A stretch of DNA of 64,000 bases from Gordius sp. MW1 (GCA_964036665.1 OZ038529.1:18670060-18734059); one strand, 5' to 3'; shown: positions 1-12,102, counted from the stretch's first letter. The notes: a model not told the origin generated them from the sequence alone. Program-made: numbers and translations.

Positions 1-1350
1 AATTTTTAATCTTTTCAAACAAGATTTGTTCATTAATTTAACATTTTGTGGCAATAAAAAGGTATGATAAATAGGTATATTAACTATTTTCCTAGATAAA
101 TAATTTTGAATTATTTTCTTAGATCAGTTGCAAAAGAGGTGGGAAAAATACATCAACCATTCAAAGGTTCAACATATTTGTCTCATTTACTAAAACATCA
201 ATCAATAGTTGATTCAAATACATCAACCATTCAAATGTTCAACATATTTGTCTCATTTAATAAAACATCAATAAATAGTTGATTAACCATTGTATTTAAG
301 AATTTATAACATATATCTAATAGGTTTTTTTAATGAGGTTGGAAACCTTATTTGTTATCCGTGTAATACAATAAACCTTGTGTTGTTGCTTATATTATTG
401 TTGTTAGTGTTTCAACATATTAATACTATTTGTGGGTCAGGGAGAGTTACAATTATTAATTGCTATGCAATTTATATTGATAAGAATGACCATTTAAGTA
501 TTTTATCAAATTTATAATATGATTTTCATTAGAAATCATTAGTATAACAATTTACAATTTTGCATACATATTCTGACAAATCCTTAAATATTAGTTTGTA
601 AAAATCTGAATACATTTATACATATTTCATTAAGAGTCACATAATATAAGTGCTGTTTTCTTATTTTAAGAGTTAATTGGTAGTATTAGAATTCCTGTAT
701 GTTCTAAAAGTGCAAAAGCTTTGTGCATATGGTTACCAACAATTTATTAATTCTATTTTCAAAACTTATTTTTTAAATGTTATAATCTAAAAGTTACTCA
801 AGATAGTTACCAACAATCTTCTATTTCATTTTTTATAAAAGGCACATATAAAAATGTCAAAAGCATTTTCAATATTTTTTACCTGATGTCATAACCTAAA
901 AGTTACTCAAGATAGTTACCAACAATCTTCTATTTCATTTTTTATAAAAAGCACGTATAAAAATGTCAAAAGCATTTTCAAATCTAATTTTTTATAACAT
1001 GCTATCTTAAAAAATACAGTTTATTTAAATTTGAGCCAAATTCAGCAATCTTTTAGGAAATTTATTAAATCTCTAAAAAAACAACACTCAAATATGTCAG
1101 CTGCAGTTTATTATTTTTAAACAATAAGAAACAATGGTGAATCAACTATTGATTGATGTTTTAGTAAATAAGACAAATATGTTGAACATTTGAATGCTTG
1201 ATGTATTTTTCCCACCTCTTTTGCAACTGATCTAAGAAAATAATTAAAAATTATTTATCTAGGAAAATAGTTAATATATCAATTTATCATACCTTTTTAT
1301 TGCCACAAAATGTTGAATAAATGAACAAATCTTGTTTGAAAAAATTAAAA
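1..1350. repeat. Large foldback (inverted) repeat, left arm cut by window edge
   Basis: The left arm (1 to about 290) reads as the reverse complement of the right arm (about 1130-1350), including a shared block around 'TTGCAAAAGAGGTGGG' and another around 'TTGTGGCAATAAAAAGG'. The left arm contains an internal ~66-bp direct duplication (two blocks starting 'ATACATCAACCATTCAAA' near 150 and 217). Just outside the right arm a ~110-bp block is partly repeated (about 1245-1320 and 1357-1425). No transposase reading frame is present, so this looks like a non-autonomous foldback element. Its outer boundary lies at or beyond base 1. Confidence 0.75.
781..985. repeat. Two tandem units of ~105-110 bp inside the foldback
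   Basis: The block beginning 'AAGTTACTCAAGATAGTTAC' occurs at about 790 and again at about 900, and the following ~90 bases are almost the same in both. A partial third match ('GTTACCAACAATTTATTAAT') lies near 731. This is the spacer between the foldback arms. Nothing coding is visible in it. Confidence 0.8.
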
Positions 1351-1609
1351 ATTCAAAATTATTTATCTAGGAAAATAGTTAATATATCTATTTATCATAC
1401 CTTTCTTTTCCCACAAAATGTTGTTGTTACCATATGAATTAGAACAAGCAAAAATGGCGAATTTAAAAAAATGTAAACAATAACACACAAATTAACGAAC
1501 GCGATGATTGCGCTCGGGAATGGAACGTTTAAGAAATGCGTTTTACGTTTTGTTATTTATCACTCTGAATCGAGAATACATAGCCTAGGCCATAATTTTA
1601 AATATTTAA

Positions 1610-4242
1610 ATGAAGTTTACAGCTCTTGTTAGGTAATTGCGTAAACTAATTAGTTATAAAATTGGTAGTGGCGGAAAAGATAGTTGCTATAATCTTGTTA
1701 AATGTATTCAACATGGTCACGAATTATCATCTTTAGCTAATTTAAAGCCGTTTACACAGGGTAACTTATATAATAAATATTTTTTATTTATTAGATGAAA
1801 TGGACAGCTATATGTATCAAACAGTGGGTCATGAAGGGTTACATCACTATGCCAAGGCAACTAATTCATATATGCATACAAAATGTATAAAAGGCTGCCC
1901 TCTTAATACTGACTTAAACTACATGCCTGAGGTAACTGATGAAGTTGAAGATCTGTATGACTTGCTTAAAACAATAAAGGTATATAAAGTTTTGTCTAAG
2001 TTAAGAGCATTTTTTGTTTTTTTACTTAGTCTCATATTGTGATTTATTTAATATGTTATTAAAATTTTAGTAACAAACAATATATTATACATAGTTTGGT
2101 TTAATATTTTTTAAAAGAATTGATATCATATTTATAATGAGTTGATAACTTTATAATTGTTGTAGCTTTTGGAAATTGAAATTAAGGTAGATATAAAAGT
2201 GAAATGGCAATGTTAATGTAAGTGATCAGAAAGTTTGCCACTTGTATTAGAGATACTCTCAATCAAACTCTTAAGTTGTATTGGTAATTTCTTTAGAAAA
2301 AAGTGTAACCAAAAACTCTGAGATTTATTTATGCTTCAAACAAATAAAATTATTTTTGGTATTAAATAAAATTTACTAAAATCATATAAAACACATATAT
2401 ATTTTGTATCTTTATTTGTGTTTACTTTTTCATTTATAGCAAAAAGAAAACATAGAAGGTGTGTCTTGTGGCGCTATATGGTCAGAATACCAAAAAAATC
2501 GTTTAGAGAATGTGTAAGAAAAAGTATACAATAAAATTAATCTGGAGACTTTTTAGGGCACAATAAAGTTAGCATCACCAATTTTTTTTAGTCTTAGTTT
2601 ATTATTTTTATTAGCTATGTGTATTGCATGTTTTTTTCAATTCCTGATAATTAGGTGCTGAAGCAAAACAATATGTAATGCAAGGAAATATATAAAATTA
2701 ATTGGATTACACTGAGATTTTGTGTAATGCCTAAAATAATTTCCTTTGACATTTGGTAAAAAATGTTGGCAGGAGGCAATTTGTTTTGACTTACTTTTGA
2801 CTATATTTTAACGAAATTTTAGTTTCATAACTTTTTTGTGTAATTGTTTGGTAAGTAATTGATTTAAACCTAAATTGCCTTAGTTGACTAAGTTATTTAA
2901 AATAGGGATCAACTCTTTTGGTGAATTCCCAAATATAACAAAATCCTTAATCAACCCTCTGTAAGATTGAAATATAAAGTGTAGACTAGATACTGTTTGG
3001 AAAAATTTAGATTTTAATTCATCTTGTTCAAACATATTTTTTAATTAGTTGCCTTGTCAAAAATATAAATATATTTCTCTGATTTAAATATACCCATCTC
3101 GATTAGTATGTGATTAGAAAATTAACTGTGGCATACTGATGAGCTCCAATAAGAGCGAAAACGTTATGTCTGCTATTATTTCGAGTCACATTTATAGGGA
3201 TAATTTAATCAAACTTGTCTCTAATTTGAATTGTGTCCTAGATGGCATGTTCAGGGGTTTGAACCCGCCCAAAATAAAATCGGGTTCGTGTTCGGGTTTA
3301 AGGAATTGGGTTCGGGTACAGGTTCGGGTTCAAGAAATTATATTATACTAATAATACATTTTTAAACCATACCATAATTAATATATATCAATTATATATA
3401 TAATACTTACAAATAATTCTTGAGATAATTAGTATCGATTAATGAATGAAAAATGCCGGAAACATAAAAATATTGAAATTACAAACGTATGGTTTTCGTT
3501 ACATTGTCAAGATTGAGAAAACTGAGATATTCAATTCACAATATATTTTTAAATTAAAAACCCGAACCCTTTTTTGTATTCATCGGGGTCGAGTTCGGGT
3601 TTTAAGGGTATTTTAAAAATGGGTTCGGGTTCTGTAAAACATCGGGGTTTACCCGGTTCGGGTTCAGGACAAACCCCTGGGCATGTTAATTAGAATTAAT
3701 ATTATTACATTCACTATTACCACCCGTCGTAAATAGGGCCCTCTTTACATAAACCCGGACCGGAATCGTATTTAAATCCTTTCAACCACATATTAAAATT
3801 AGTTTGTTAATATACGTTTAGAGCTAACACGCCTTCTATAAATAATATATCACCATTCAGTTGCGAGAGACTGGACCTGGAGCCCTTGTGCTATTTGTGG
3901 CATTGTGATCAACTTAAACTTTTGGACGAGATGATTGAGTATGGGATAGAGGCGATGGTCATAAAAACGGCTTGCATAGGCTTAGATCCCTTCAAGCATT
4001 TGGGTCAATACTTGGCAGACCTGAGACCTACCCTTATATCCCTAAACAAGGCGTATGGCGTTAATGTGTGTGGGGAAGGAGGTGAATATGAAACTTTCAC
4101 TACCTATTGTCCCGGTATCTTCCACAAACGCCTGGTCGTAGAACAATCTACCCCTATGATCGAAAAGCAATTCGTCTATGATCCTTTGTTATCACCCGTC
4201 GGCTACCTTAAATTAAATAAAATAAGCCTAGTGGATGTTTAA
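1610..4242 (+). CDS. DPH6: Diphthine--ammonia ligase (DPH6/ATPBD4), five exons
   Basis: DPH6 catalyses the last, ATP-dependent amidation of diphthine to diphthamide on translation elongation factor 2 in the cytosol. I read exons 1610-1632, 1669-1760, 1795-1979, 2440-2513 and 3861-4242. All junctions are GT-AG and in phase, giving 251 residues (human ~267). The PP-loop ATP-pyrophosphatase motif SGGKDS is at residues 8-13, DSYMYQTVGH follows at ~42-51, and the family signature GEGGEYETF is at 196-204. The start is the first ATG, placing MKFTALV directly before the PP-loop as in homologues. Introns are 36, 34, 460 and 1347 bp, and the last carries a MITE. The gene looks intact. The C-terminal endoribonuclease-like domains of yeast DPH6 are absent, as in animals. 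Confidence 0.95.
3252..3679 (-). mobile_element. hAT-derived MITE in DPH6 intron 4, 8-bp TSD GGCATGTT
   Basis: The element starts CAGGGGTTTGAACCCG and ends with the near-complement CAAACCCCTG. It is flanked by an exact 8-bp duplication GGCATGTT (3244-3251 and 3680-3687), the size hAT transposases make. Both ends carry tandem GGGTTC arrays. The middle (about 3355-3590) is the reverse complement of 8520-8730 in the larger element at 8373-9518. The transposase part of that element is missing, so this is an internally deleted copy in opposite orientation. Confidence 0.93.
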
Positions 4243-4541
4243 TGTACGTTTACAATTTTTAATCGTGGTCGAGGGCAATCGTTTCATTAGAAATTAGATG
4301 GGACGTGATGCGAGTTAAGTCAACTTATTTATTGGTCTGTTAGCCTACATAAAATGGAAAAGTTTATTGAGACGGTTAATCTATAAATATAATACACATC
4401 ATTGGTTTTTTAACTAACCCATTTATAAATTTATCGTATATTTCTAAATACGTTTAGGTTTTTTAAAAACATTTAAATTACAAATTTTAATCTTATTTTT
4501 TATTAAAATAAATGAATATTTACCAAAACGCATAGGCGCTA
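4243..4541. other. DPH6 3' flank, nothing recognised
   Basis: AT-rich sequence after the DPH6 stop. No clear coding region, repeat or RNA gene was seen. The end of DPH6 transcription must lie here or in the adjoining transposon. Confidence 0.6.
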
Positions 4542-4823
4542 CTTGCAGTTAAAGACCTGCAAAATCCGTTTTTGAGGCCCTGCCCGGGTTCGAATTTTTA
4601 CTTATCTCCTTCGGATCTATCGTTCTTAAAATATTTTATTAGTTCACGATTTTCTCATTTTTTTCATCCCTCTCAGACAATTCAATTTTATGGAAAAACA
4701 AATTTGAGTTATGGAATTTTTTTGCATGCTCTGAAAGAATAATTTCTGCCTATTCTTTTGATATAAATTTATTTTTATATTATATTTTTATACTACCTCT
4801 TTTTTAACTTTTTAATATAATGT

Positions 4824-6650
4824 CCCTAGAAGTGACATTGGGGAGGGCATTTTTTGGCAATAAGTTATTTACGGATTTTTAAACCTTGTTTACGATTCCC
4901 CTCAACTTTACTATAAAAAACTTATTTTAAGCTTTGAAAGTCATCTTATAATAAGTCTTGTTCCTCTACCTTTGATTTTTAAAGCTACTGAGACAAAAAA
5001 AATTTTAGAGAAAAGGTTTAGATTTGTGTTTCAAATATGAGGGTTTCCATAAACTTTGTATTAATTCTTAAAACACTTTGAATGTACCGTCTTTAGGACG
5101 TTGAATGACCTGTTATAAGAAATGGAATGCCACAATTTAGATATAAAAGAAGTTATTATCTTTCCTACAAGCGAAAAAGGTGACAGAAAGTTGAGATAAA
5201 ATAGAAGCTGATTTGGAGCCTCAACCTAGTCAACGTCTTATGTAGAGATTATTTGTTCTTCCGATCTAAAATGTTCGTCCTTTCTAGATAATTTGGATTG
5301 GCAGGATCATTTTTTCCATGTGGTCACAGGAAAAGTGGTAGTACAGACATCACCAAACTCAGAAGATTATATTGAGCAACTTTTCTCCGATAAAATTGTC
5401 ACATTTTTTGTTAATATAACAAATTAAATTACCAGCCATTATAATATTAATAAGGAGGGGTGTAATATTGCTTGCTCATAACAAGATATCTAACTCCAAA
5501 AAATCTCAACCTATTTTGGGATTGCAATCTGTTTGTTACAATCAGAGGGTCTCATAAGGAATGCGCCGTAGGTTTAGGAGATAACAAAAATTACATTTAT
5601 GCGAAAGTTTGAAGTTAGACTTGACTGACAAATGTGCCAAAGTGCGGCAGTTTTTCAATCTTTTAACAAATTTGAAATATGGAATAGCATCCAATATTTC
5701 ATTGGCGAAACCAGGTCCCCTATTATGAACACCATACCACCAAACAATTTATAAATATTATAATTATGGTCAGTGGAAACAAAGTGTGGTTATATTATGG
5801 CTTTTCATGTTTATTAGGGTACTTAGTGATAGTGTATTCTACCAGATCCAAAAACACTTGTTTAGAGGGTACTAATGGACCTTTTGATAAATTACTGGAG
5901 AAATATTCTCCTTATAGTGTCCGTTTTAAATTACTTTCTTAGCACACAATTGTTAAATGCATTCTCTAAAATTAATGTAAGCGCGACAGGAACATTCAGA
6001 ACGAATCAAATAAATTGTCCGCTAAGTGACCCTAAAATTTTATATAAAAAACGAGGGTATTTCGAAAAAATAGTTAAAGTTTATTAGCAATACAGTGGAA
6101 TGACAGCTGTATAGTCAGCATGTTATTGAATTATCATGGAATCTAGACTAAGAAAAATCGGCGGAATGGGTTCAAGCAACAAAAGTCGAGAATACAAGTT
6201 CATTGTCCCTCTATGGTATTATGGGTGGGATGGATTATTCATTCTAAAAAGATTTCTTATAGGGAAAAAATGGTATTTCCATTGATTGCATTTAGCATAG
6301 AGGCGGCGTGTCAAAGTGTGTGGCAAATATACAATTCAAACAATAAGTATATTTCATTATGCAACTATAGAAGATCAACAGTAGTGTTTTATTTCAAAAA
6401 ATTTAGTTTTCAACCGGAAGGAAGTGTTTGCTTTTAACGACATACAAACCGAATATCTCAAAACATCAAAAGAAGCTTGTTAATAGAGGCACTACAAAGT
6501 TTGTAAGAAAGCCAGAGGTCTTAAATGTTCTTATTGTAATGTTGGGTTGCATTTAAAATGCTTGGCTAATTATCATGACTTGTAATTAATTTTAATTTAT
6601 TTAAATAAAAAATACAATGTTGTATTGGTGTTCCCAACGTCACCTTTGGG
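4824..6650 (+). mobile_element. Degenerate piggyBac element nested in hAT
   Basis: The left end CCCTAGAAGTGACATTGGGG has a counterpart at the right end, where the complement reads CCCAAAGGTGACGTTGGG. Between them lie piggyBac transposase remnants (5875-6585). The expected TTAA target duplication is not clean: TTAA occurs a few bases outside the left end (about 4812), and the right flank is TGAT. The exact boundaries are therefore uncertain by some tens of bases. Confidence 0.7.
5875..6585 (+). pseudogene. piggyBac (PGBD-like) transposase, C-terminal half, broken
   Basis: Three pieces in different frames match successive blocks of piggyBac transposases. 5875-6087 reads VSATGTFRTNQINCPL, the family block with the 'N-A-T-G-T-x-R-x-N ... 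CPL' pattern. 6213-6437 contains SLCNYRRSTVVFYF, like the family's 'LDFRRxVxxxYL'. About 6488-6585 reads KVCKKARGLKCSYCNVGL followed by HLKCLANYH, the C-terminal cysteine-rich zinc-binding tail, ending in TAA. Frameshifts and stops separate the pieces, so it cannot make an active enzyme. Confidence 0.8.
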
Positions 6651-6886
6651 TGATACCCCCTTCTCTACTGAGACCATTATTTTTAAAAAATATTAACTCA
6701 CTGTTTTTAATTAGACCTTAGGGATGCTAAATAATTATTTATTAACAAAATTTGACCGGCCAAAAATTAGTGGTACCTGGCGGGTTAAATTCGTTGATCT
6801 CATTTTGTTGCGAAATTAGAGTCGAGTCTATAAGTACAATTTTTATTTCATTATAAACATTCATGAATGTTTCAAGCATTTTAAGG

Positions 6887-7563
6887 TAGAGGCCTGCGGG
6901 TCGGGTTCGGGTTAAAAATTTTTGGGTCGGGTTCGGGTTGAAAATTTTAGAATGCTTTTGGGTCGGGTTGGATTTATAGAGTCGGGTCAAAGGATATGAA
7001 TCTTACATAATGCTATTATCTATAATTTTTGTAAAACAATATCTTGTATAACTAATTATAATCATTTATTCATTATAATCTATTTCCTTTTCTATTTTTT
7101 TAATTTGTTTAATTTGGAGGCAAATTTAAATTTAAAGCTGAATCACGAAAGGTAAAATATTAACAAATGGTATTTATTACTATTTATAGTCTATAGAGTA
7201 AATTATAAATTTAACCACATAAAGATATAATTAAATATTCAATTTAAAGTTAAATCACGAAAGGTAAAATAAATGATTATTTTTTATTGTATATAGTCTA
7301 TAGAGTAAATTTTAAACTAACTATATAAAAATATCTAAATATTCATGAATCAACAAAAAAGTAAGTTTTATTTATTATTATGTAGATCTAAATTTTATAC
7401 TTATTTTATTAACTCTTTCGGGTCGGGTTCGGGTAGAAATTTAAAAACGCTTTCGGGTCGGGTTCGGGTTGAAATTTTAAAAACGCTTTCGGGTCGGGTT
7501 CGGGTTGAAAATTTAAAAACGCTTTTGGGTTCGGGTTGAAAAAAGTGACTTTGCAGGCCTCTA
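6887..7563. mobile_element. hAT MITE (TAGAGGCCTGC termini) nested in the outer hAT
   Basis: Termini TAGAGGCCTGCGGG and GCAGGCCTCTA are inverted copies. The flanks TTTTAAGG (6879-6886) and GTTTAAGG (7564-7571) agree at 7 of 8 positions, and the uninterrupted site can be seen in the related element near 26140. Both ends carry arrays of GGGTCGGGTTCGGGTT, with a 32-bp spaced repeat on the right (about 7418-7540). The centre is AT-rich, with a short internal repeat (ATCACGAAAGGTAAAAT at about 7142 and 7254). The short open frames over the arrays are low-complexity artefacts. Confidence 0.85.
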
Positions 7564-7932
7564 GTTTAAGGCGACTATTCCATCTATTTTCAGTACACAA
7601 ATGAATAGCCTGGTAGATTACTTACAAGCCTAATCCGTATATAATTCCTTTTAAATCCTTTCAGCTACAAGAAAAGGTTTATTTTTTGATCCGTTTAACA
7701 CAAGATTGCTGGTAGATGAAAGATTGCGAGAAGAGAGTGAATGAATTTAACTTTTTCAAATAAATTTTATGTGAATTGTTTTTTACAGAATAAAAGAGTG
7801 CTTTCCAATTATGCCAAGTCGGACCTATTATTTATAAAATAGGCCCGGCCCGGATTTAAAAGGCTTAGATATTAAAGGCCCGAGATCGGACCAGAAATTC
7901 TCGAGCCGGCCATGCAGGTCTCTACTTGCAGT

Positions 7933-8364
7933 TTTTTTAATATTTGTTAATAAAATGAAATTAGGGAACCTTTTGGGCGTTTCATAAAATTCTATAGCCT
8001 TTATAAAAATTTTATGCGCTAATATAGTCTGCAGGAACAATTTCGATCTTTTAAATATTTAAGAGCTGTAACGACTCTTATGAAATATTGGATGCCAAAA
8101 CTGTAGAACAATTTGCAACTTTACGCTCTTTGCAAGAGATTCGCAATAAAATGTGATGGGTTAAAAAGGTGAATGCTTGTTAATTATTGATTAAAAACCT
8201 CTTTTTCAAAGGGACTTATAAAGAGCCATTAAAGCGCTTCCTCCCTCTTAAAAATAGTTCGAATGCTCTGGTCTGGGTTTCTACACTATCCATTTATAAT
8301 TAAACAAGCCAATTTTTGATTATTCTTCTTTCTGTACACCATTTTATATCTATAAAATTCAAGA
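7933..8364. other. Spacer between two hAT insertions
   Basis: Sequence between the outer hAT and the next hAT. I see no gene or repeat with confidence. Confidence 0.5.
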
Positions 8365-8372
8365 CTATAAAC

Positions 8373-9518
8373 CAGGGGTTTGTCCCGAACCCGAACCCGT
8401 GAACCCGAACCGGGTAAAACCCGATGATTTACAGAACCCGAACCCAAACCCGAACCCATTTTTAAAAATACCCTTAAAACCCGAACCCGAACCCGATAAA
8501 TACAAAAAAGGGTTCGGGTTCGGGTTTTTAATTCAAAAATACATTGTGAATTGAATATCTCAGTTTTCTCTTTCATGACAATGTAACGAAACGAAGAAAA
8601 CCATATGATTTTAATTTCAATATTTTTATGTTTCCGGCATTTTTCATTCATTAATCAATACTAATTATCTCAAGAATTAGTTGTAAGTATTATATATATA
8701 ATTGATATATATTAGTTATGGTATATAGTCTAAAATGGTGAGGGAAAATAACCCCATTAAGAAATATTATAAAATATCTCCATTATCAAATTATTCAGAA
8801 TGCCTTGCCATAGATTGTGGTAAAAAAATGAAAGGGACACATTTAACCAATCTTGAAAAACATTTAGAAAGATTTCATTCAACTCTCTTTGACAAATATA
8901 AAGAAGAAAAGAAGGCACTTTGTATTTCTCCTTCTCCGAAAAAACTCAAATCCAATCAAGAGTCAACTTTAGACAATATATTTGAAAAATTGACAATCAA
9001 AGTGGAGATTACAGAGAAACAAATATATGAAGGACTTATTGAGATGGTAACATTAAATGGGAGACCATTTACTTGTGTAGATGATAGTGGGTTTAGAAAG
9101 ATTCTTAACCCTATTCTCAAGGGTATGAATAAAGAAATATGCATTATTACAAATATAATTCGGAAAAAGGTTATGGAGACTGCTTATAAAATCAGGGAAG
9201 GTATGAAAAATGAAATAAAGGGGAGACTTGTTTCTCTAAAGATTGATGCTGTAACAAGATTGGAAATACATATGCACTGAAATAATTGGCATGTGAATTT
9301 AATTAGGTGCTATTTAAAAATTAAGTTAACTATTCAATAATTTTTTGAAGGTAAAAATGTATTATTAGTATAATAAAATTTCTTGAACCCGAACCTGTAC
9401 CCGAACCCGAACCCAATTCCTTAAACCGAACACGAACCCGAACCCGAACCCAATTCCTTAAACCGAACACGAACCCGAACACGAACCCGATTTTTTTTGG
9501 GGCGGGTTCAAACCCCTG
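8373..9518 (+). mobile_element. hAT element with transposase 5' part, 8-bp TSD CTATAAAC
   Basis: The left end CAGGGGTTTGTCCCGAACCC and the right end GGGTTCAAACCCCTG are inverted copies. The exact 8-bp duplication CTATAAAC lies at 8365-8372 and 9519-9526. Both ends carry dense arrays of the hexamer-like unit AACCCG. The interior has an open frame (8735-9280) for a BED-type DNA-binding domain. It is the source-type relative of the MITE in DPH6 intron 4. At 1146 bp it is too short to hold a full hAT transposase, so it is itself deleted. Confidence 0.93.
8735..9283 (+). CDS. hAT transposase, N-terminal fragment with BED zinc finger
   Basis: 181-codon open frame. Residues ~28-50 read CLAIDCGKKMKGTHLTNLEK followed by HLERFH, a BED finger (Cys-x4-Cys ... 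His-x4-His) that binds transposon ends in hAT transposases. Further on, GRPFTCVDDSGFRKILNPIL resembles the 'PF..VE..GF..LL' block that precedes the catalytic domain. The RNase-H-like catalytic region and the C-terminal dimerisation domain are missing. The frame ends after HMH at a stop and is not interrupted, so a DNA-binding-only protein is possible. Confidence 0.75.
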
Positions 9519-9526
9519 CTATAAAC

Positions 9527-11332
9527 TTAAATATGCTGTTTGATAGTATAAGGTCATTAGTTTTAAAAATATTGACGTTGATAAGTAATTGGGCAAATAA
9601 GATTTGAGGCCGCAGAAATTATCAAGATTTAAATAAATTTATGTAAAAACATTAAAGATTTTTAAAAATAATACCATCTGGCTATATAAGCTTGAATTAG
9701 AATTTCTACATATATTCCGGTTGGTATAATATTTGATTGTTGGCTAATTATACATTTTTTGGTGTAACCATTTTTGTATCTCAACTTGTCGTCCTTATTA
9801 TTTTAGATTATGACCTATTTTAAGTTAAAGTCATGTATTTATTTTTTAATTTTTATAAATTTGAAATTCAGAGACCAAAATATTGTGAGGTCAAAGTTTA
9901 TCATAAAAATTATAAAACTAACTATTCTATTTTCGATAACATGATGATGCAATCTTTATATTTTGTTCAATCCAATTCTTAATATCCAATTCTAAAACAA
10001 GATTATAAACTCTATGTATTTGTTCAGGATGGGATTTAAGATATGAGGAATAGGAATAAATAATTGGGCGAATTGAAACGAAAGATAGGGGGGTATATTG
10101 GGCCGCAAAGGGATAAACTATATTGGGGGATGGCCGTAAAAAAATAAACCTTGCCCCCCCCCAAAGGGGGACTCACATTTAATTCTTTCTTTAGGTCCTT
10201 TATATATTTTATTTATCTCCAAGAATAAATTAATGATATCAATATTATCAATACGATCACACGCGTATATCAAAAATCACTGATGCGTGTTCATGTTATA
10301 AACAATCAAATATGGGGAGAAATAAATAAGTATAAGCGCGTCGGGGGGAGGGGGGTAAAGTAACACACGTATTGAAAATAGAAAGTAAAAGTATTACTAT
10401 GAACTTAAGGTTACAGGAAAAGGGGTTACTCAGTCGTATAAGATATAAGATCAAAAGATCCGACAATGTTAAGAAATCTAACAATAAATGTTGTAATTAA
10501 TCGAATGAAATACACTGTTTTACGAGGGGTTGGGGGAAATGGGGAATCCACGTATCAAGGGATACGATACTAACAAATAGTTTGCAATATGTATATTATA
10601 TTAATTATAATTGAATGATATTTTATTTACTTGAAGAAAAACAATAGGAAATGTTGAAATAAGCCCAAATTCCAATAGTTGATATATGGACTCTTTTAAT
10701 CTTAAAAATAAATTTTGAACAATTTTTTTCACAAATCATATTAATATTACCATCTCTAACATATTAGGCAAAACTAAAAGAATCACCGTCTTACAGAGTC
10801 ATAATGACCCAAGCCCAAAATTTTGTACATATACTCTATAATATCTGTTGAAAATTTTAAATCTCTATACCTAGTAACATCTGTCTTTAGTATTTACTCG
10901 TAAAACTAACTAAGGAAATAGAAACAAAAACTAGAGTACTTCTTATTGTTAGATTTTTTTTATGTTTAGATATATATCAATAAACTAACTTCATCTTTAA
11001 AAAAAAAGTCAGGGGCGATTATCTTATAAAATATAGGGAGTTAGTAAAATTTTATGATATGTAAAAAATAATCTATATAAGGCAAATAATGTTTCCCCAT
11101 GTTTTTCGTCTATATTTTCTTCAATCAGTTTTTTGTTTCCTCGGTTGACAATTTTAAAAAAGGCAAAAACGCATATTTTTGCAAGTTTGAACTAAATTAT
11201 TATTTTTAAAAGATGACGTATAGAAAAGAAACATATTCGTGTTCACCTCGAAAAATTCCATGAAAGTATTGTTTTCCGCTGGTTTTACAGGACCATTATT
11301 TGTAGTTCAGCGTTATTATGTCAGGAAGGGCA
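9527..11332. other. Gene-free AT-rich stretch
   Basis: No conserved coding sequence found on either strand. It contains poly-C and poly-G runs (about 10156, 10347) and low-complexity AT. A GGGGGTA-rich patch around 10085-10150 and another around 10340-10360 may be decayed repeat ends. Confidence 0.5.
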
Positions 11333-11340
11333 GACACCGA

Positions 11341-11494
11341 CATGGGCGTGGCCAGCATTGTGATTAGAGGAGGGGCTATAATGATGGGCAATATTATCCT
11401 TTTTTAAAATTTTAGCCATAATTTTAACAAATTTTTGGATTTAGAGGTGGGGCAGTCGCCCCTCCCTCCCCCCTCCCCCTTGGCTACGCCCATG
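11341..11494. mobile_element. MITE of the CATGGGCGTAGCC family, TSD GACACCGA
   Basis: Starts CATGGGCGTGGCCAG and ends TTGGCTACGCCCATG. The flanks GACACCGA (11333-11340 and 11495-11502) are an exact 8-bp duplication. The interior has a G-rich left part and a C-rich right part. At 154 bp it has no coding capacity. One of many copies in the window (see 38123, 47703, 51795, 56430, 60678, 61457). Confidence 0.93.
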
Positions 11495-11627
11495 GACACC
11501 GATCTATATAAATTATTTAAATTGAGAATATGAGATGTAGCTTAATAATTTTAAGAATGCGAATAATGCTGTTCAACAAAAAAAATCAACCACCGTCAAC
11601 AGATTTATATTAAGTTTTTTGTGCTCA

Positions 11628-11875
11628 TAGGCGTAACTAGGATTTCCTCAAGAAGGGGGGGGGGGGGGGTTTAAATTTTCGAGGTGAAATTTTTTTGTAA
11701 CTATTTATTTTGATAAAAATGCTTATTAAAATTTTAAAGTGAAAATAGAGTAAAAATAATAAAATACTAAATGTACATTCCAACAAATATTTATTTTTAT
11801 TAAATCTACAATTTAAAAATTATATAAACTAAAAATCATGGGAGGGGTTCTAACCCGTCTTGCGAAAATAAAACA
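11628..11875. repeat. Dispersed repeat, pair with 50057-50285
   Basis: Begins CATAGGCGTAACTAGG and runs with high similarity to 50057-50285, including GTAAAAATAATAAAA and the tail GGGAGGGGTTCTAACCCG. A run of about 16 G near 11655 is absent in the other copy. The start resembles the MITE family terminus, so it is probably a longer related element. Confidence 0.75.
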
Positions 11876-12102
11876 AATCGATCAAAAACAAAAATAAAAT
11901 CTTAAACAATTTATGGTTCAAACTTTAAAAATTTCTTATTTAAATTAACCTTTACTAATTATTTAATATTGCAAAATCGTCCCAACCCAAACTTGGTCTA
12001 CCTCCTTTCCCTATCCTATAATTTTACTTAGACCATATACTCTTAGTCGCATTGACCGTACAAGTATATATTTTATTTTTTCCTTCAACCTTTAGCATTC
12101 AA

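Larger units (their letters stand above)
4550..7924. mobile_element. hAT element (TAGAGACCTGC termini) split by two later insertions
   Basis: The left end TAAAGACCTGCAAAATCCG and the right end GCAGGTCTCTA are inverted copies. They are flanked by an exact 8-bp duplication CTTGCAGT (4542-4549 and 7925-7932). Related ends delimit elements at 25848 and 30541. The interior sequence around 6780-6886 plus 7564-7860 is collinear with 26040-26380 of the 25848 element, except that 6887-7563 is inserted. A piggyBac element occupies 4824-6650. No intact transposase of its own remains. Confidence 0.88.

Noticed and set aside
7345-7600. Two opposite frames over the GGGTTCGGGTT array
   Set aside because: Low-complexity artefacts inside the nested hAT at 6887-7563.
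8286-8651. Minus-strand 121-codon frame with Arg-Val repeats
   Set aside because: It runs over the AACCCG array of the hAT element and has no match to any protein block.
3240-9500. Telomere-like repeats (GGGTTC, GGGTTCGGGTT)
   Set aside because: They occur only inside elements bounded by hAT ends and 8-bp duplications, in both orientations, so they are transposon subterminal arrays.
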